Source: CAIXSE01 sp040769125 (lineage in GTDB: Bacteria; Actinomycetota; Thermoleophilia; UBA2241). From it: a stretch of 64,000 nt of DNA. Under the pieces are notes generated by a model, which was not told the DNA's origin, did not search any database, and saw nothing but the letters and a program-made list of their open reading frames with translations. Position 1 is the stretch's first letter; each line of letters opens with the position of its first letter. Of this stretch, positions 16,427 through 25,160 are shown one piece after another. The translations under genes were made by a program, and so were the position numbers. Location: assembly GCA_040769125.1 (NCBI GenBank), contig JAXGLO010000001.1, positions 1,612,001-1,676,000 of the forward strand, read 5' to 3'.

Positions 16427-17725
16427 CTAGTCCGTCGCCGGCCGTTGAGACGCCGGGGGCTCTTCATCTCCCGCCGGGGGCTCTCCTTCCGCCGGAGGCT
16501 CTCCGCCCGCAGGAGATTGAGGCGTGTCGCCGGCCGGCGGCGCCTCGACTGCCGTCGGCGTCTCAACGGCAGGCGGCGCCTCGACAGCTGGAGCGTCAGC
16601 ACCGGTCGCGCCCGGGCTCATTTCGATCGACGCTGGCCCTGCTCCTGCCCCAACGGGTGCCGACGACGAAGCCTCAGCCACCCGCCGCTCACGCAGCCAC
16701 TGCGCCGTCGCCAGAACCACGGCGCCGGCGCCGAACACCATCATCACCACCAGCGCCACAACGCCACCGACGGGGATGCGCGAGACGAGCGCAGTGCCCA
16801 CCGCGCCGAGCGCCGTGGCCAGCATCAGGTTGTCCTTATGGCGCGTGCCGCCGAGCACGCGCTCGGCGATGAACGCCGCCACCGTCGTCGTCGCAAAGAA
16901 GTAGGCGAGCAGCACGAACAGGATGTACGGCAGCACGACGAGCAGCCCCACGATGCTGACGACGAGGATGATGAGGATGACGGGCACTGCGACGAAGAAA
17001 GTGAGTGCGCCCCACCCCAGAGATCCCGCCGTTCTGCCCGAGAGCTGGCGCTGCACGGCGCGCATCTGCTTCGGCAGCAGGGCAGCCGCCACAAGGGCCA
17101 GCACGAGAAAGACGGCCGTCTGCACCAGCCACCCGACGACAGAGAAGCCCCACCACGGCTTCACCAGCGTGTGCGTCGTCATCCACTCGGCCACTTGACC
17201 CCAGTAGACACCCTTTTCGCGCTGCACCTCGCCGACGACCCGGGCGCCGGGCGCCTTGGTGAGCGCCCCCCCGACCAGCACGATCGACGTATCGCCGTCC
17301 GAACCTCTGCGACCGACCACGGCGGAAGGACCCAGATCGACATCGCCGCCCACGGCGAGGACGGTATGTCCCACTTCGCCGCTGACGGCGACGTCGCCGC
17401 CGATCGCGGCGACGATGTCCCGTGCGGTTCCGTTCACGACGACCTCGCCGCCCACGGCGAGGACCGCGTCCCTGGCCGTCCCGTCGACACGTACGTCGCC
17501 GCCGATGACGACGACGGCTCCCACCGTACGTCCGGCGGCGATCGTCACATCCTTGCCGATCTCGATGATTGAGTCGTCCTGCTCGACGGCCACCGCCGCC
17601 ATAGGTGGCACGGCGGGCGTCGCCGCCGACGCCGCCGGCGCCGCGGCGACACTCGCGGCCAGCGCCACGACGGAGAGGAGCACGACGGCCGCCACCGCGA
17701 ACCATCCCGTTCTGAGCACACTCAT
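16427..17725 (-). CDS. Bactofilin-like (polymer-forming domain) membrane protein
   Basis: The product has 432 aa. ATG 17725 follows GGAGG by 7 nt. A signal peptide (residues 1-35) precedes a beta-solenoid-like region at about 50-140 in which a unit of the form VGGDVxVxGTARDxVxAVGG repeats about five times, the pattern of polymer-forming bactofilin domains. Next come four or five membrane helices (about 195-345) and a disordered Pro/Glu/Ala tail. The solenoid would be outside the membrane. Its place between a MacB-like exporter and a sensor/kinase pair suggests a cell-envelope role. Whether it polymerises is unknown. Confidence 0.65.
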   Translation of the reverse strand: MSVLRTGWFAVAAVVLLSVVALAASVAAAPAASAATPAVPPMAAVAVEQDDSIIEIGKDVTIAAGRTVGAVVVIGGDVRVDGTARDAVLAVGGEVVVNGTARDIVAAIGGDVAVSGEVGHTVLAVGGDVDLGPSAVVGRRGSDGDTSIVLVGGALTKAPGARVVGEVQREKGVYWGQVAEWMTTHTLVKPWWGFSVVGWLVQTAVFLVLALVAAALLPKQMRAVQRQLSGRTAGSLGWGALTFFVAVPVILIILVVSIVGLLVVLPYILFVLLAYFFATTTVAAFIAERVLGGTRHKDNLMLATALGAVGTALVSRIPVGGVVALVVMMVFGAGAVVLATAQWLRERRVAEASSSAPVGAGAGPASIEMSPGATGADAPAVEAPPAVETPTAVEAPPAGDTPQSPAGGEPPAEGEPPAGDEEPPASQRPATD

Positions 17726-17749
17726 CGCTTCACCTCCACGACCACACGG

Positions 17750-18490
17750 TCATCTGTCGGTACTGTCGGGAGGCGCGGGCGCCTCCGGCCTGCGGGTCAC
17801 CTCGACGAGCGGCACAAGCGATCCTGCGGCGGGAGCCGACCGCACGCGCGCCACGCTCACGGGTCCGAACAGTGCTTCCGCCCAGCGAGCACAGACCCAC
17901 GCCCAGGCGTTGAGGGCGTGCAGCACGGCGAAGAAGAGCAGCACGCCTGCAGGCGCCGCCAGCACACCGACCCAGAGGGGCGGCACCCAGGTGCCCACAA
18001 CCGTCAGGTCGGCGACGGCCGCGATGGGCAGGGCGAGCAGCCAGCCCACGATGCCCGCCCCCGTCGCCAGCAACGTGAAGGAAAGGACGCCGAATGGAAG
18101 TTTGGCGAGCAGGAACACGAGGTCGATCCACGTCGAACTGCTCGAGAAGTGTGCCTTGAGCTTCGCCCATACACCGTCAACTGTCTCCCATGCACGGGGC
18201 GCCGGGCCTACGTCGGCGCCCAGAAGACCACGAGCGAGGATGCGCTCCAGAGCGCTGAAGAGCCACCAGGACCCCACCACGACCATGAGGATCGGAATGC
18301 CGATCCAGACGATGACGAGGCCGACACCCAGGAAGAGGCCGACAGTCAGGAAGACGCAGTAGAAGATGCCCAGTGGAAGGGCGAGGCACAGGTAGACGCA
18401 GTTGAGCCACGTGCGCAGCAGTAAAGCCACACCGAAGAACCGCCTGATCCGGGAACCGCTCACGTCGCCAACACCCACCTTGAACCGCAT
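17750..18490 (-). CDS. Putative sensor-domain membrane protein
   Basis: This 246-aa protein has five or six hydrophobic helices and the look of the actinobacterial 'Putative sensor' domain (PF13796-type: a helix pair, a polar stretch, then WIDLVFLLAKLPFGVLSFTLLATGAG split by short loops). Such proteins are usually fused to or encoded beside NarL-type kinases, as here, with the response regulator and kinase genes immediately upstream on the same strand. It probably senses membrane state and signals to the kinase. The C-terminal 40 residues are polar and disordered. Confidence 0.65.
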   Translation of the reverse strand: MRFKVGVGDVSGSRIRRFFGVALLLRTWLNCVYLCLALPLGIFYCVFLTVGLFLGVGLVIVWIGIPILMVVVGSWWLFSALERILARGLLGADVGPAPRAWETVDGVWAKLKAHFSSSSTWIDLVFLLAKLPFGVLSFTLLATGAGIVGWLLALPIAAVADLTVVGTWVPPLWVGVLAAPAGVLLFFAVLHALNAWAWVCARWAEALFGPVSVARVRSAPAAGSLVPLVEVTRRPEAPAPPDSTDR

Positions 18491-18646
18491 TCTGTGGGGT
18501 CAGCGTACCGCCGCACGGAACGGGCGTCGTCACCCCGACGCAGGAACCTCGGCTGAGCCGGCTGAGGGATTCCCACCGCACCGCCTCTACCCCCGGCGAG
18601 GTATGCCCCTCTCCCGCCGCCGAGACGCGCAGGCGCGATCTGTCGC

Positions 18647-19327
18647 CTATCCGGTCTCCGTATCGCCGGGCCGCACGAGCCCCATTTCGTAGGCAAGGAT
18701 GACGGCCTGCGTGCGGTCGTGGACGCCGAGCTTGGCGAAGATGCGCTTCACATGGGTTTTGACTGTGCCCTCGCTCACGAAGAGGCGCGCGGCGATCTCG
18801 CCGTTGCTGAGGCCGCGCGACACGAGCATGAGCACCTCGCGCTCGCGCCCGGTCAGATCGTCCAGCACCGCCGGATCCCGCGACGCGGCACCCCGCTCGC
18901 TCTCGCGGAACGTGGCGATGAGCCGCATCGTCACAGATGGGTCGATCATGCCGTCGCCGGCCGCGACCACGCGCACGCCGGCCACGAGATCGGCCGCCGG
19001 CGTGCGCTTGAGCAGGAAGCCGCTGGCTCCGGCCTTGAAGCCCTCGTACACGTACTCGTCGAGGTCGAAGGTCGTGAGAATGAGGACGCGGGAGCTCTCG
19101 TGCCGCCCCAGCGCGACGATCTCGCGCGTCGCCTCGATTCCGTTGCGCACCGGCATCTGGACGTCCATCAGCACAACGTCGGGGTCCAGACGGCGCGTGA
19201 GAGCTACAGCCTCGGCGCCGTCGTCCGCCTCGCCGACGACCTCGATGTCGGGCTCGGCCTCGAGGATCAGGCGCAGACCCGCGCGCACCATCTGCTCATC
19301 GTCGGCGAGCACCACCCTGATGCTCAT
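18647..19327 (-). CDS. NarL/FixJ-type response regulator
   Basis: The product has 226 aa. The receiver domain shows acidic DD at 9-10, the phospho-acceptor Asp55 in VLMDVQMP, a Thr switch in ILTTFD and a Lys in LLKRT. The LuxR-type helix-turn-helix follows (LTGREREVLMLVSRGLSNGEIA, then VSEGTVKTHVKRIFAKLGVHDR split in two helices). ATG 19327 overlaps the kinase stop (ATGA), so kinase and regulator are made together. Likely targets are the neighbouring sensor, bactofilin-like and ABC genes, by analogy with LiaRS/DesKR systems; this is inference. Confidence 0.95.
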   Translation of the reverse strand: MSIRVVLADDEQMVRAGLRLILEAEPDIEVVGEADDGAEAVALTRRLDPDVVLMDVQMPVRNGIEATREIVALGRHESSRVLILTTFDLDEYVYEGFKAGASGFLLKRTPAADLVAGVRVVAAGDGMIDPSVTMRLIATFRESERGAASRDPAVLDDLTGREREVLMLVSRGLSNGEIAARLFVSEGTVKTHVKRIFAKLGVHDRTQAVILAYEMGLVRPGDTETG

Positions 19328-20541
19328 GTGTCCTCCTTCTCAAGGGGCAGCAGCGCACGAACGGCGAATCCGCCCTCCGCACGAGGCCCCGCCACCAGCT
19401 CTCCCCGGAACGCCGCCACCCGCTCGCGCATGCCGAGCAGGCCGCGCCCGCCCTCAGTATCGCCGACGGTCAGCCCACGGCCGCCGTCGAGAACCTCGAT
19501 CGTCAGCGCCCGGGCAGAGTACCCTAGTGAAACGCTCGCCTCCGTCCTGCCGGCGTGCTTGAGCGTATTGGTCAACGCCTCCTGGACGATGCGGTAAGCC
19601 GTGAGCTCGAGGCTCGGCGGCAGCGGCCGACGCTCGCCAGCGACGCTCAGGCGCACCGGCAAACCCGCCTCCCGTACCTGCTGGCACAGCGCCTCGATCT
19701 CGCGAAGCCCCGGCTGCGCATCGTAGCCGACATCCTCGCCCGGCTCCCGAAGGATGCCGAGCACCCGCTCGATGTCGTTCAGCGCCTGGCGGCCGGCCGT
19801 TTCGATGGACTGGAGCGCCTCGAGCGCCACATCGGGCTTCTCCGGGAGGACGCACCGCGCCGCGCCGGCATGCAGGACCACCACGTTGAGGGCGTGCCCC
19901 ACGCTGTCGTGCAGTTCACGCGCGAGACGCGCCCGTTCGTCGGCGATCGCCTCTCTGGCGCGCGCCTCGCGGTCGCCCGCGAAAAGCGCCGCTCGACGCT
20001 CGGCCACAACTGCGTTCGTGCGGTAGATGCGGAGGGCGATGGCGAGACTCCAGACCACGGACAGCAACAGCCAGGTGGTGACGGCGTCCGTCCAGGTGAC
20101 ACCGCCGACCGTGAAAAACAGCGCGACGAAGCCGGCGGCGACGACGAATCCGCCGGCAATGGCCCGCGGCCAGACATCGAAGAGGACGGTCACGAACGAG
20201 GCGGCGACCACAGCCCACACCGCCGTCTGCGGATACTGGTAGCCCAGCACAAGCTGGATCAGCAGGGAGCCTACGGTCAGACAGAGCGCGACGAAGGGAA
20301 GCCGCCACAGCAGCGCCAGAGGGAGAGCCGTCACGAACATGAGCGCGACAAGCCAGGCGTCGTCGGAGCGCAAACTCGCCGCAACGGGATCACGCAGGAG
20401 CACCTCGGCAACGCCCACCGCCGCAAATAAAGCGGCAGCGGCAACGCTGAGGGCCAGCGGGAGTCTGCGGCGCCGGAGCAACGGCTCGCGCCGGCCGGCC
20501 GGCGCCGGATTGCCTGCGGGCGTCTCACTGCGCGGATCCAC
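19324..20541 (-). CDS. NarL-family sensor histidine kinase (HisKA_3)
   Basis: The product has 405 aa from GTG 20541. Five or six membrane helices (about 27-172) form the sensor part without a large external loop. Then DERARLARELHDSVGHALN carries the phospho-acceptor His211, and the HATPase_c domain follows with YRIVQEALTNTLKHAG (N box) and GGRGLLGMRERV (G box). There is no ribosome binding site before the GTG; instead a consensus TATACT box (20553-20548) ends 6 nt before it, so the mRNA is probably leaderless. It is coupled to the response regulator by an ATGA overlap. Confidence 0.92.
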   Translation of the reverse strand: MDPRSETPAGNPAPAGRREPLLRRRRLPLALSVAAAALFAAVGVAEVLLRDPVAASLRSDDAWLVALMFVTALPLALLWRLPFVALCLTVGSLLIQLVLGYQYPQTAVWAVVAASFVTVLFDVWPRAIAGGFVVAAGFVALFFTVGGVTWTDAVTTWLLLSVVWSLAIALRIYRTNAVVAERRAALFAGDREARAREAIADERARLARELHDSVGHALNVVVLHAGAARCVLPEKPDVALEALQSIETAGRQALNDIERVLGILREPGEDVGYDAQPGLREIEALCQQVREAGLPVRLSVAGERRPLPPSLELTAYRIVQEALTNTLKHAGRTEASVSLGYSARALTIEVLDGGRGLTVGDTEGGRGLLGMRERVAAFRGELVAGPRAEGGFAVRALLPLEKEDT

Positions 20542-20547
20542 GCGAGC

Positions 20548-20553
20548 AGTATA
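20548..20553 (-). promoter_or_regulatory. -10 element giving a leaderless kinase mRNA
   Basis: TATACT on the minus strand ends 6 nt before the GTG of the kinase gene, placing the transcription start on the start codon itself. No clear -35 is present. Leaderless mRNAs are common in Actinomycetota. Confidence 0.55.
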
Positions 20554-20626
20554 GTGCACGCCCCAAGCAGGCCTCCGCCATCTGAAGCACGCGGTCGCGC
20601 TCGCTGCAAACACCCGTGGAGGGTAA

Positions 20627-20986
20627 TGGTGGAGGCGGCGGGAATCGAACCCGCGTCCACGGACGCCTCGGCGGAGTCTCTACAGGCTTAGCCGTCGCAT
20701 TTCATCTCGCTCGCGACCCCCGCGTCGGCCGGGTGTCGTCCGCCAGCTCCGGTCAGTCTCGGATGCGTTCGCGCGGAGCAGTGCAACCGCATCCCAGCCC
20801 GCTGAATGACACCGCGAGCCCCGGCCGCGGGCGTGCCGGGCGCGATGCGCTACCTAATCAGTTAGGCGGCGAGTGCGAGATTGTTATTCTCGGCAACTAT
20901 GGTGTTCCGGCAGTTTAACGAGGCCACCGGACCTCGGCCTGCTGCTCCCACCTCGGTACAGCCCATGTCGAAACCTGTTCGCCCCC
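20627..20986 (-). ncRNA. ssrA: Transfer-messenger RNA (tmRNA)
   Basis: This is a one-piece tmRNA of 360 nt. The 3' end reads as a tRNA-like T arm (GGGTTCGATTCCCGC on the minus strand), acceptor strand CGCCTCC, A and CCA; the 5' end GGGGGCG pairs with it and includes the G3-U70 pair needed for alanine charging. The tag reading frame is at 20894-20862: after the ATAGTT upstream motif, the resume codon GCC begins AENNNLALAA and ends in TAA, so the full tag is Ala-AENNNLALAA. It rescues stalled ribosomes with SmpB and marks products for ClpXP. A CCA is encoded. Confidence 0.95.
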
Positions 20987-21015
20987 ACGGGCAGCCTGGT
21001 GGCCGCATCTGCATC

Positions 21016-21021
21016 AGTATA
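21016..21021 (-). promoter_or_regulatory. Extended -10 promoter of ssrA
   Basis: TGG TATACT on the minus strand lies about 30 nt before the mature tmRNA 5' end, leaving a short leader for RNase P removal. The -35 region is weak, as expected with an extended -10. Confidence 0.6.
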
Positions 21022-21037
21022 CCAGCGCCCAGACGTG

Positions 21038-21066
21038 GCGAAACCGCGGCAAAGCCGCGGTTTCGC
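21038..21066 (-). terminator. Terminator-like hairpin after the Cys-rich gene
   Basis: Perfect 13-bp arms GCGAAACCGCGGC and its complement flank the loop AAA, 75 bp past the stop at 21142 and just before the ssrA promoter. There is no T-run, but the stem is very stable and correctly placed to insulate ssrA. Confidence 0.55.
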
Positions 21067-21141
21067 CTGCGTACGTTCCATCTCCAGAAGCCGCTGTCGG
21101 GCGCCGCCACGCCACGCCCGACGTCGACCCGACTGCGCCGG

Positions 21142-21492
21142 TCAGTCCTCGACCGTCTGCACCTCGCGCCGGTCGCGGCGCCGGAAGTACATGTTGCGGC
21201 AGAGCGGCCCCTCGCCGGATGCGTAGCAGCTCTGCACGGCGACGTTGCACTGCGACAAGGGGGTACGGGCGACCTTGACCACGCCAAACCCGCCCTTGCC
21301 GCGCTCGATACCCTCGAACATCTTCAGGTCGATCTCGTGCGCAAACACCTTCTCGATGCAGCCGAAGAACGTGTCGCCATCCTCTTTGAACGCATACAGG
21401 AACCGGCAGTTCGTGCTAAGACAGCTCGCCGGGTAGACGACCTTCTCGCACAGCGCCGAGCACTCCTGACATTCCAGCAATTCTTCAGTCAA
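21142..21492 (-). CDS. Conserved-looking Cys-rich protein of unknown function
   Basis: The product has 116 aa from TTG 21492, with AGGAGG 9 nt upstream. The N-terminal third carries a dense Cys set (CQEC, ALCEK, PASC, STNC) that could bind zinc or an Fe-S cluster; two more Cys lie near FFGCIEKVFAHEIDL and three near the end (QCNVAVQSC, LCRN). The segment GIERGKGGFGVVKVAR looks conserved in type with actinobacterial unknowns. It is cytoplasmic, with no signal peptide or helix. It lies between ssrA and an oppositely oriented secreted hydrolase. I cannot assign a function. Confidence 0.6.
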   Translation of the reverse strand: MTEELLECQECSALCEKVVYPASCLSTNCRFLYAFKEDGDTFFGCIEKVFAHEIDLKMFEGIERGKGGFGVVKVARTPLSQCNVAVQSCYASGEGPLCRNMYFRRRDRREVQTVED

Positions 21493-21716
21493 AACAACCA
21501 GCCTCCTGCAACCGAACGGCCAGCGATTCACACTGGCCTCGCGGCATGGTAACACAGGCCCTCAAGCGTGAACAGGTTTTATCTGGATGCTTAACGTCCG
21601 CTTAACACTTGCTGCCAGAAACAGGGGGATGTGCCCTCGCGGGCAGCCCGCCGGCAGCGGCGAGATCTCGCCGCTGCCGCTTTCGTCAGGCCGCGTGCCC
21701 TGCTATCGTCCGCGCC

Positions 21717-23075
21717 ATGAACTTGAACTGGAATCGCTGCCCCGAGCAGAGCGCTACGCCCGCTCACCCGCCGTACGGACTCAAGCTCCACCGTTGCACC
21801 TCGTTCGCCCTGCGGCGCCCGTGGATCCGTCGCCTCCTTGTGCTCGGCCTGCTGGCGATGCTCGCCGGGGCGACTGGAGCGCGATCGCAACCGGCCGCCG
21901 CGGCGGACGACCTCCTCCCCTGCGGATTCTCCATCAACGCGGGAGCCGCCTGGGCGAAAAGAGAGGCCGTCACAGTCGGCGATGGCGGTAAGTCGCCGTT
22001 CTTCCGGCCGGGCGTCGTCGTGTGGGATGGAGGCAGCATCCTCGGCGGATCCGTGGTGCCAGCCGCCCAGTTCAGGCCGCCTGCCCAGGCTCTCCGCCTG
22101 GTGCCGCATCCGGTCACCAGCATCGCCTCGATCAGCAGTGGCGCCACCATCGCCAGGATGCTCGCCGAGGCCAGCATCGAGGTCGACGCCCACTACAGCG
22201 CCAAGGCCGACGCCTCGGTCTGCGTCGTCATGGCCGGCAGCGGCGATTTCGTGAGCGGCCACGACGTCGACCGCGTGTACGCCATGCTTCGGCGGTATTG
22301 CCTCGAGCGCAAGGCCGCCGGCTTCCGGGTCGTCGTGGTCACCCTCCTTCCGCGCACACGACCGGCGGGCTTCGAGGAGAAGCGCCTTGCATTCAACGAG
22401 CTCGTCCGCAGCGGCTGGAGCGAGTTCGCGGACGGGCTCGCTGATGTGGCCGCCGACCCCCGCATCGGCGATACGGGCGACAACATGGATCGGCAGTACT
22501 ACTACGTGGACCAAGTTCATCCAACAGCTGCGGGCTGCGCCGTCATGGGCACGGTCATCGCCCCAGCGCTGAACGATCTCGCCTGGCAATCCTCCGACTG
22601 CGTAATCCGGCTGCGTACCGTCCCCGGCGACTGGTCGCCCTGGCGCCCGTACGCGGCACGCCGGAGCTGGCTCCTCGGCGAGGGCGACGGCATCAAGACC
22701 GTCGAGGCGGAATACCGCATGACCACCGGCGCGGCGACCGCTGTTGCAGACTCCATCAGGCTCGACACCGTGGGGCCGCGAACGAAGGCGCTGCGGCGCG
22801 CCACCGTCCGTCGTGGCCGAACCGCCACTCTGTGCTACCGCGTCGACGACCCTGCACCGGGAAGCAAGACGGCAACGGCCTCCATCCTGATCCGACGCCA
22901 AAGCGGCACGATCGTCAAGCGCATCCGTCTCGGTAAGCGAGCCACCGGCAGGAACCTCGCCGCGCGCTTCGTCTGCCAGCTACCGCGCGGCAACTACCGC
23001 TTCGACGTCGACGCGCGAGACGCCGCCGGCAACCGGCGGACGTTAGCCGGCAGCGCCCGGCTCACCGTCTACTAG
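21717..23075 (+). CDS. Secreted SGNH-hydrolase-like protein
   Basis: The product has 452 aa. ATG 21717 gives a long N-terminal region and one hydrophobic export segment (RRLLVLGLLAMLAGATGA, about 38-55). The core resembles SGNH esterases: a possible Ser block DGGSILGG (104-111), VVMAGSGDF (170-178) at the block III position where GxND is usual, and an intact catalytic DQVHPTAAG with Asp265 and His268. The Asn of block III is replaced, so the active site is atypical. A beta-rich C-terminal domain (about 300-452) may bind glycan. It could deacylate a wall polymer outside the cell; the function is tentative. Confidence 0.6.
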   Translation: MNLNWNRCPEQSATPAHPPYGLKLHRCTSFALRRPWIRRLLVLGLLAMLAGATGARSQPAAAADDLLPCGFSINAGAAWAKREAVTVGDGGKSPFFRPGVVVWDGGSILGGSVVPAAQFRPPAQALRLVPHPVTSIASISSGATIARMLAEASIEVDAHYSAKADASVCVVMAGSGDFVSGHDVDRVYAMLRRYCLERKAAGFRVVVVTLLPRTRPAGFEEKRLAFNELVRSGWSEFADGLADVAADPRIGDTGDNMDRQYYYVDQVHPTAAGCAVMGTVIAPALNDLAWQSSDCVIRLRTVPGDWSPWRPYAARRSWLLGEGDGIKTVEAEYRMTTGAATAVADSIRLDTVGPRTKALRRATVRRGRTATLCYRVDDPAPGSKTATASILIRRQSGTIVKRIRLGKRATGRNLAARFVCQLPRGNYRFDVDARDAAGNRRTLAGSARLTVY

Positions 23076-23289
23076 CCCCTGCCCCTCGGGCAGCCCACGC
23101 TGCCGCCCGTCGCGCAGGCCGCTTGAAGAACCTGCCGCCCCGGACCTCCCCGCCGCAGCCCGCCGTCCTCGTGACACCGTGGCAGCACCGCATGCACCGC
23201 TCACGGGCGAATGAACGCTCCCGCCCGCAGCCACGTCTCTCAGGCGATGGACAATCCGCCCCGCCGGCCCAACTTCGAGGAGGCACCCC

Positions 23290-24465
23290 ATGCGACTCAT
23301 TCGTAAGCCAAAGGTCATCGTTCCCATCGCCGTAGTGAGCCTCCTCGTAGCAATCGCACTGGCCGTCGCCCTCGTCCGCTCGGGGGCCGAGCACCCGGTC
23401 GATAGCGACAGCCGGGCGGCAGTCGTCGAGCCTGCATCACAACCGCTATCAGCGACGGCCGACCAGAAGGCCGAGGCCGGCAGCGAGGCGGACTCCAACG
23501 ATGCCGACGGCCGGGCGGACTCCAGCGATGCCGGCGGCCGGGCGGACTCCAGCGATGCCGGCGGCGAGCCGCCGGCCGCGAGAGCCGGCGCACCGCACCA
23601 CCTCCGGCGAAGCGGCGAGGTCAGCCTTCTCGTCTCGCCTGGGAAACTGGCCGCGACGGTGACGCGCATCAACGGGATCACCCGGGCGCTGGGCGGCTAC
23701 GTGATGTCGAGCACGATCGTGACCGACGGCGCGGAACCAGCCACGGCGAGCGAGCCGCAGGCCCCCAGCGACCCTGCACCGACCGGCGCAATGGACGGGA
23801 GCGTCATGCCTGCGGACGAGGCCGAGGAGCCATACGCCTGGATAACGCTGCGCGTGCCTGAGGCGCGGTTCAACCTCGCCCTGCAGCGCGTCTCCGGACT
23901 GGGAGATGCTCAGACCGTCTCGACGGCGAGCGAAGACGTGACGTCACAGTACGTCGATCTCGAGGCTCGCCTCCGCCACTTCCGGCAGGTGGAGCGGCGG
24001 CTGCTGAGGTTCCTCGCCGAGACACGGTCCATGAGAGACATGCTCACCGTGCAGGATCGCCTCGACGAGACGCAGCTGACCATCGAGCAGCTCACGGCCG
24101 AGCTGGCGTCGCTGCGCGAGACGACGACATTCGCCACGCTGACGGTCTCTGTGCGGGAGCGCCCCGCCGGGCAGGCCACCGACCAGAACGCCTTCTGGGC
24201 CGCCCTGAGCGACTCGCTGGCGAAGCTCGCCGGCGGAGCGCGCGCTCTGGCCCTGTTCGCCACCGCGCTGCTCCCCTTCGCCCTGGTCCTCGGCGGCATC
24301 GCCGGCATGGTCTGGTGGGTTGTGCGACGTGTACGGCGGCGGCGCGCTGCCGCCTCCTCGCCAGCGAGCCCAGCCACAGACGATACGAAAGCATCTCCCA
24401 ACCCGGCGAGCCCCGAAGCCGACAGTGAAAAGGCATCTCCGGATCCGGCGGCACCCGGCCGGTGA
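23290..24465 (+). CDS. DUF4349 membrane protein
   Basis: The product has 391 aa. ATG 23290 follows GAGGAGG by 6 nt. It has an N-terminal helix (VIVPIAVVSLLVAIALAVAL), a low-complexity Ala/Asp linker with a 9-residue repeat, then the DUF4349 domain (about 110-310): GEVSLLVSPGKLAATVTRING, a coiled coil ending VQDRLDETQLTIEQLTAEL, and TTFATLTVSV. A second membrane helix follows (LFATALLPFALVLGGIAGMV) with a disordered C-terminal tail. DUF4349 proteins are envelope proteins or lipoproteins of unknown role. No lipobox Cys is present here. Confidence 0.85.
   Translation: MRLIRKPKVIVPIAVVSLLVAIALAVALVRSGAEHPVDSDSRAAVVEPASQPLSATADQKAEAGSEADSNDADGRADSSDAGGRADSSDAGGEPPAARAGAPHHLRRSGEVSLLVSPGKLAATVTRINGITRALGGYVMSSTIVTDGAEPATASEPQAPSDPAPTGAMDGSVMPADEAEEPYAWITLRVPEARFNLALQRVSGLGDAQTVSTASEDVTSQYVDLEARLRHFRQVERRLLRFLAETRSMRDMLTVQDRLDETQLTIEQLTAELASLRETTTFATLTVSVRERPAGQATDQNAFWAALSDSLAKLAGGARALALFATALLPFALVLGGIAGMVWWVVRRVRRRRAAASSPASPATDDTKASPNPASPEADSEKASPDPAAPGR
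23488..23566 (+). repeat. 27-nt in-frame tandem repeat in the DUF4349 gene
   Basis: Three units starting GCGGACTCC at 23488, 23515 and 23542 encode the 9-residue unit ADSSDAGGR. The last two copies are nearly identical, pointing to recent slippage in the extracellular linker. Confidence 0.85.
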
Positions 24466-24530
24466 GCGACCGGCGCGGCGAGCCAATGAGCTACTCGCAG
24501 GGCGCCATCTCGGCGAGATCGCGCCCTGCC

Positions 24531-25160
24531 CTAAGCGCCTTTACCGTTGCCGCGGATCGCGTCACGTCGCCGCTTGTGGGCCTGCAAACGCGGCAGGAGG
24601 CCGCGCAGGGCGGCGAGAAGCATGTCCAGACGGTGCGCCTCCCGGCGGGACTCAAGCAGCTCCTGCTTGAAGACCGCTCCAAAGTCGACCGCTCCCGCGA
24701 TTCTGAAGGAGAGCGCGGCGTCGCCCGGCGGCACGTCGGGCATCACCATCTCCATGGCCTCCAGCGCCCGCACGTACGTGCGCCGCACGTCGGCCGCGAG
24801 CTGCTCAGGAGCCTCGGGCGCGAGATCGTCGAAGTACGTCACCTCCGCCGTCAGCACCTGTTCGGCCGGGCCTTCGGGCTCGCGGAGCTCCGCAACGCGA
24901 AAGCGCCGCCCGCCCTCGATGAGAATGTTGAGGCGGCCATCATCGAACCGCTCCACCAGGGCAACGACCCGCGCCGCACACCCGCAGCGCCGCAGTCCCT
25001 GGTCGTCGTCCAGCACGATGCCGAAATCCCCGCCATCCAGACGCTCCTCGATCATCCTGCGGTACCTTGGCTCGAAGATATGCAGCGGCACCACCTCACC
25101 GGGCACCAGCACAATGCCCAGGGGAAACAGCGTCAGCAACGATGGGTCAGAGTTCAGCAT
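24531..25160 (-). CDS. Stand-alone LON substrate-binding domain protein
   Basis: The product has 209 aa, consisting of a Lon N-terminal (LON substrate-binding) domain only: LTLFPLGIVLVPGEVVPLHIFEPRYRRM at the start (conserved FPL and PLHIFE motifs), GIVLDDDQGLRRCGCAARVV, and a C-terminal helical bundle (about 115-200). There is no ATPase or protease domain, so it is not Lon itself. Such proteins are common in Actinomycetota and of uncertain function, possibly adaptor or chaperone. It overlaps the end of the 58-aa gene upstream by 14 nt. Confidence 0.88.
   Translation of the reverse strand: MLNSDPSLLTLFPLGIVLVPGEVVPLHIFEPRYRRMIEERLDGGDFGIVLDDDQGLRRCGCAARVVALVERFDDGRLNILIEGGRRFRVAELREPEGPAEQVLTAEVTYFDDLAPEAPEQLAADVRRTYVRALEAMEMVMPDVPPGDAALSFRIAGAVDFGAVFKQELLESRREAHRLDMLLAALRGLLPRLQAHKRRRDAIRGNGKGA

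Noticed and set aside
20862..21287. A 141-codon minus-strand frame ending in NNNLALAA
   Set aside because: Its end is the tmRNA tag; the upstream part is tmRNA body and promoter, not a protein gene.
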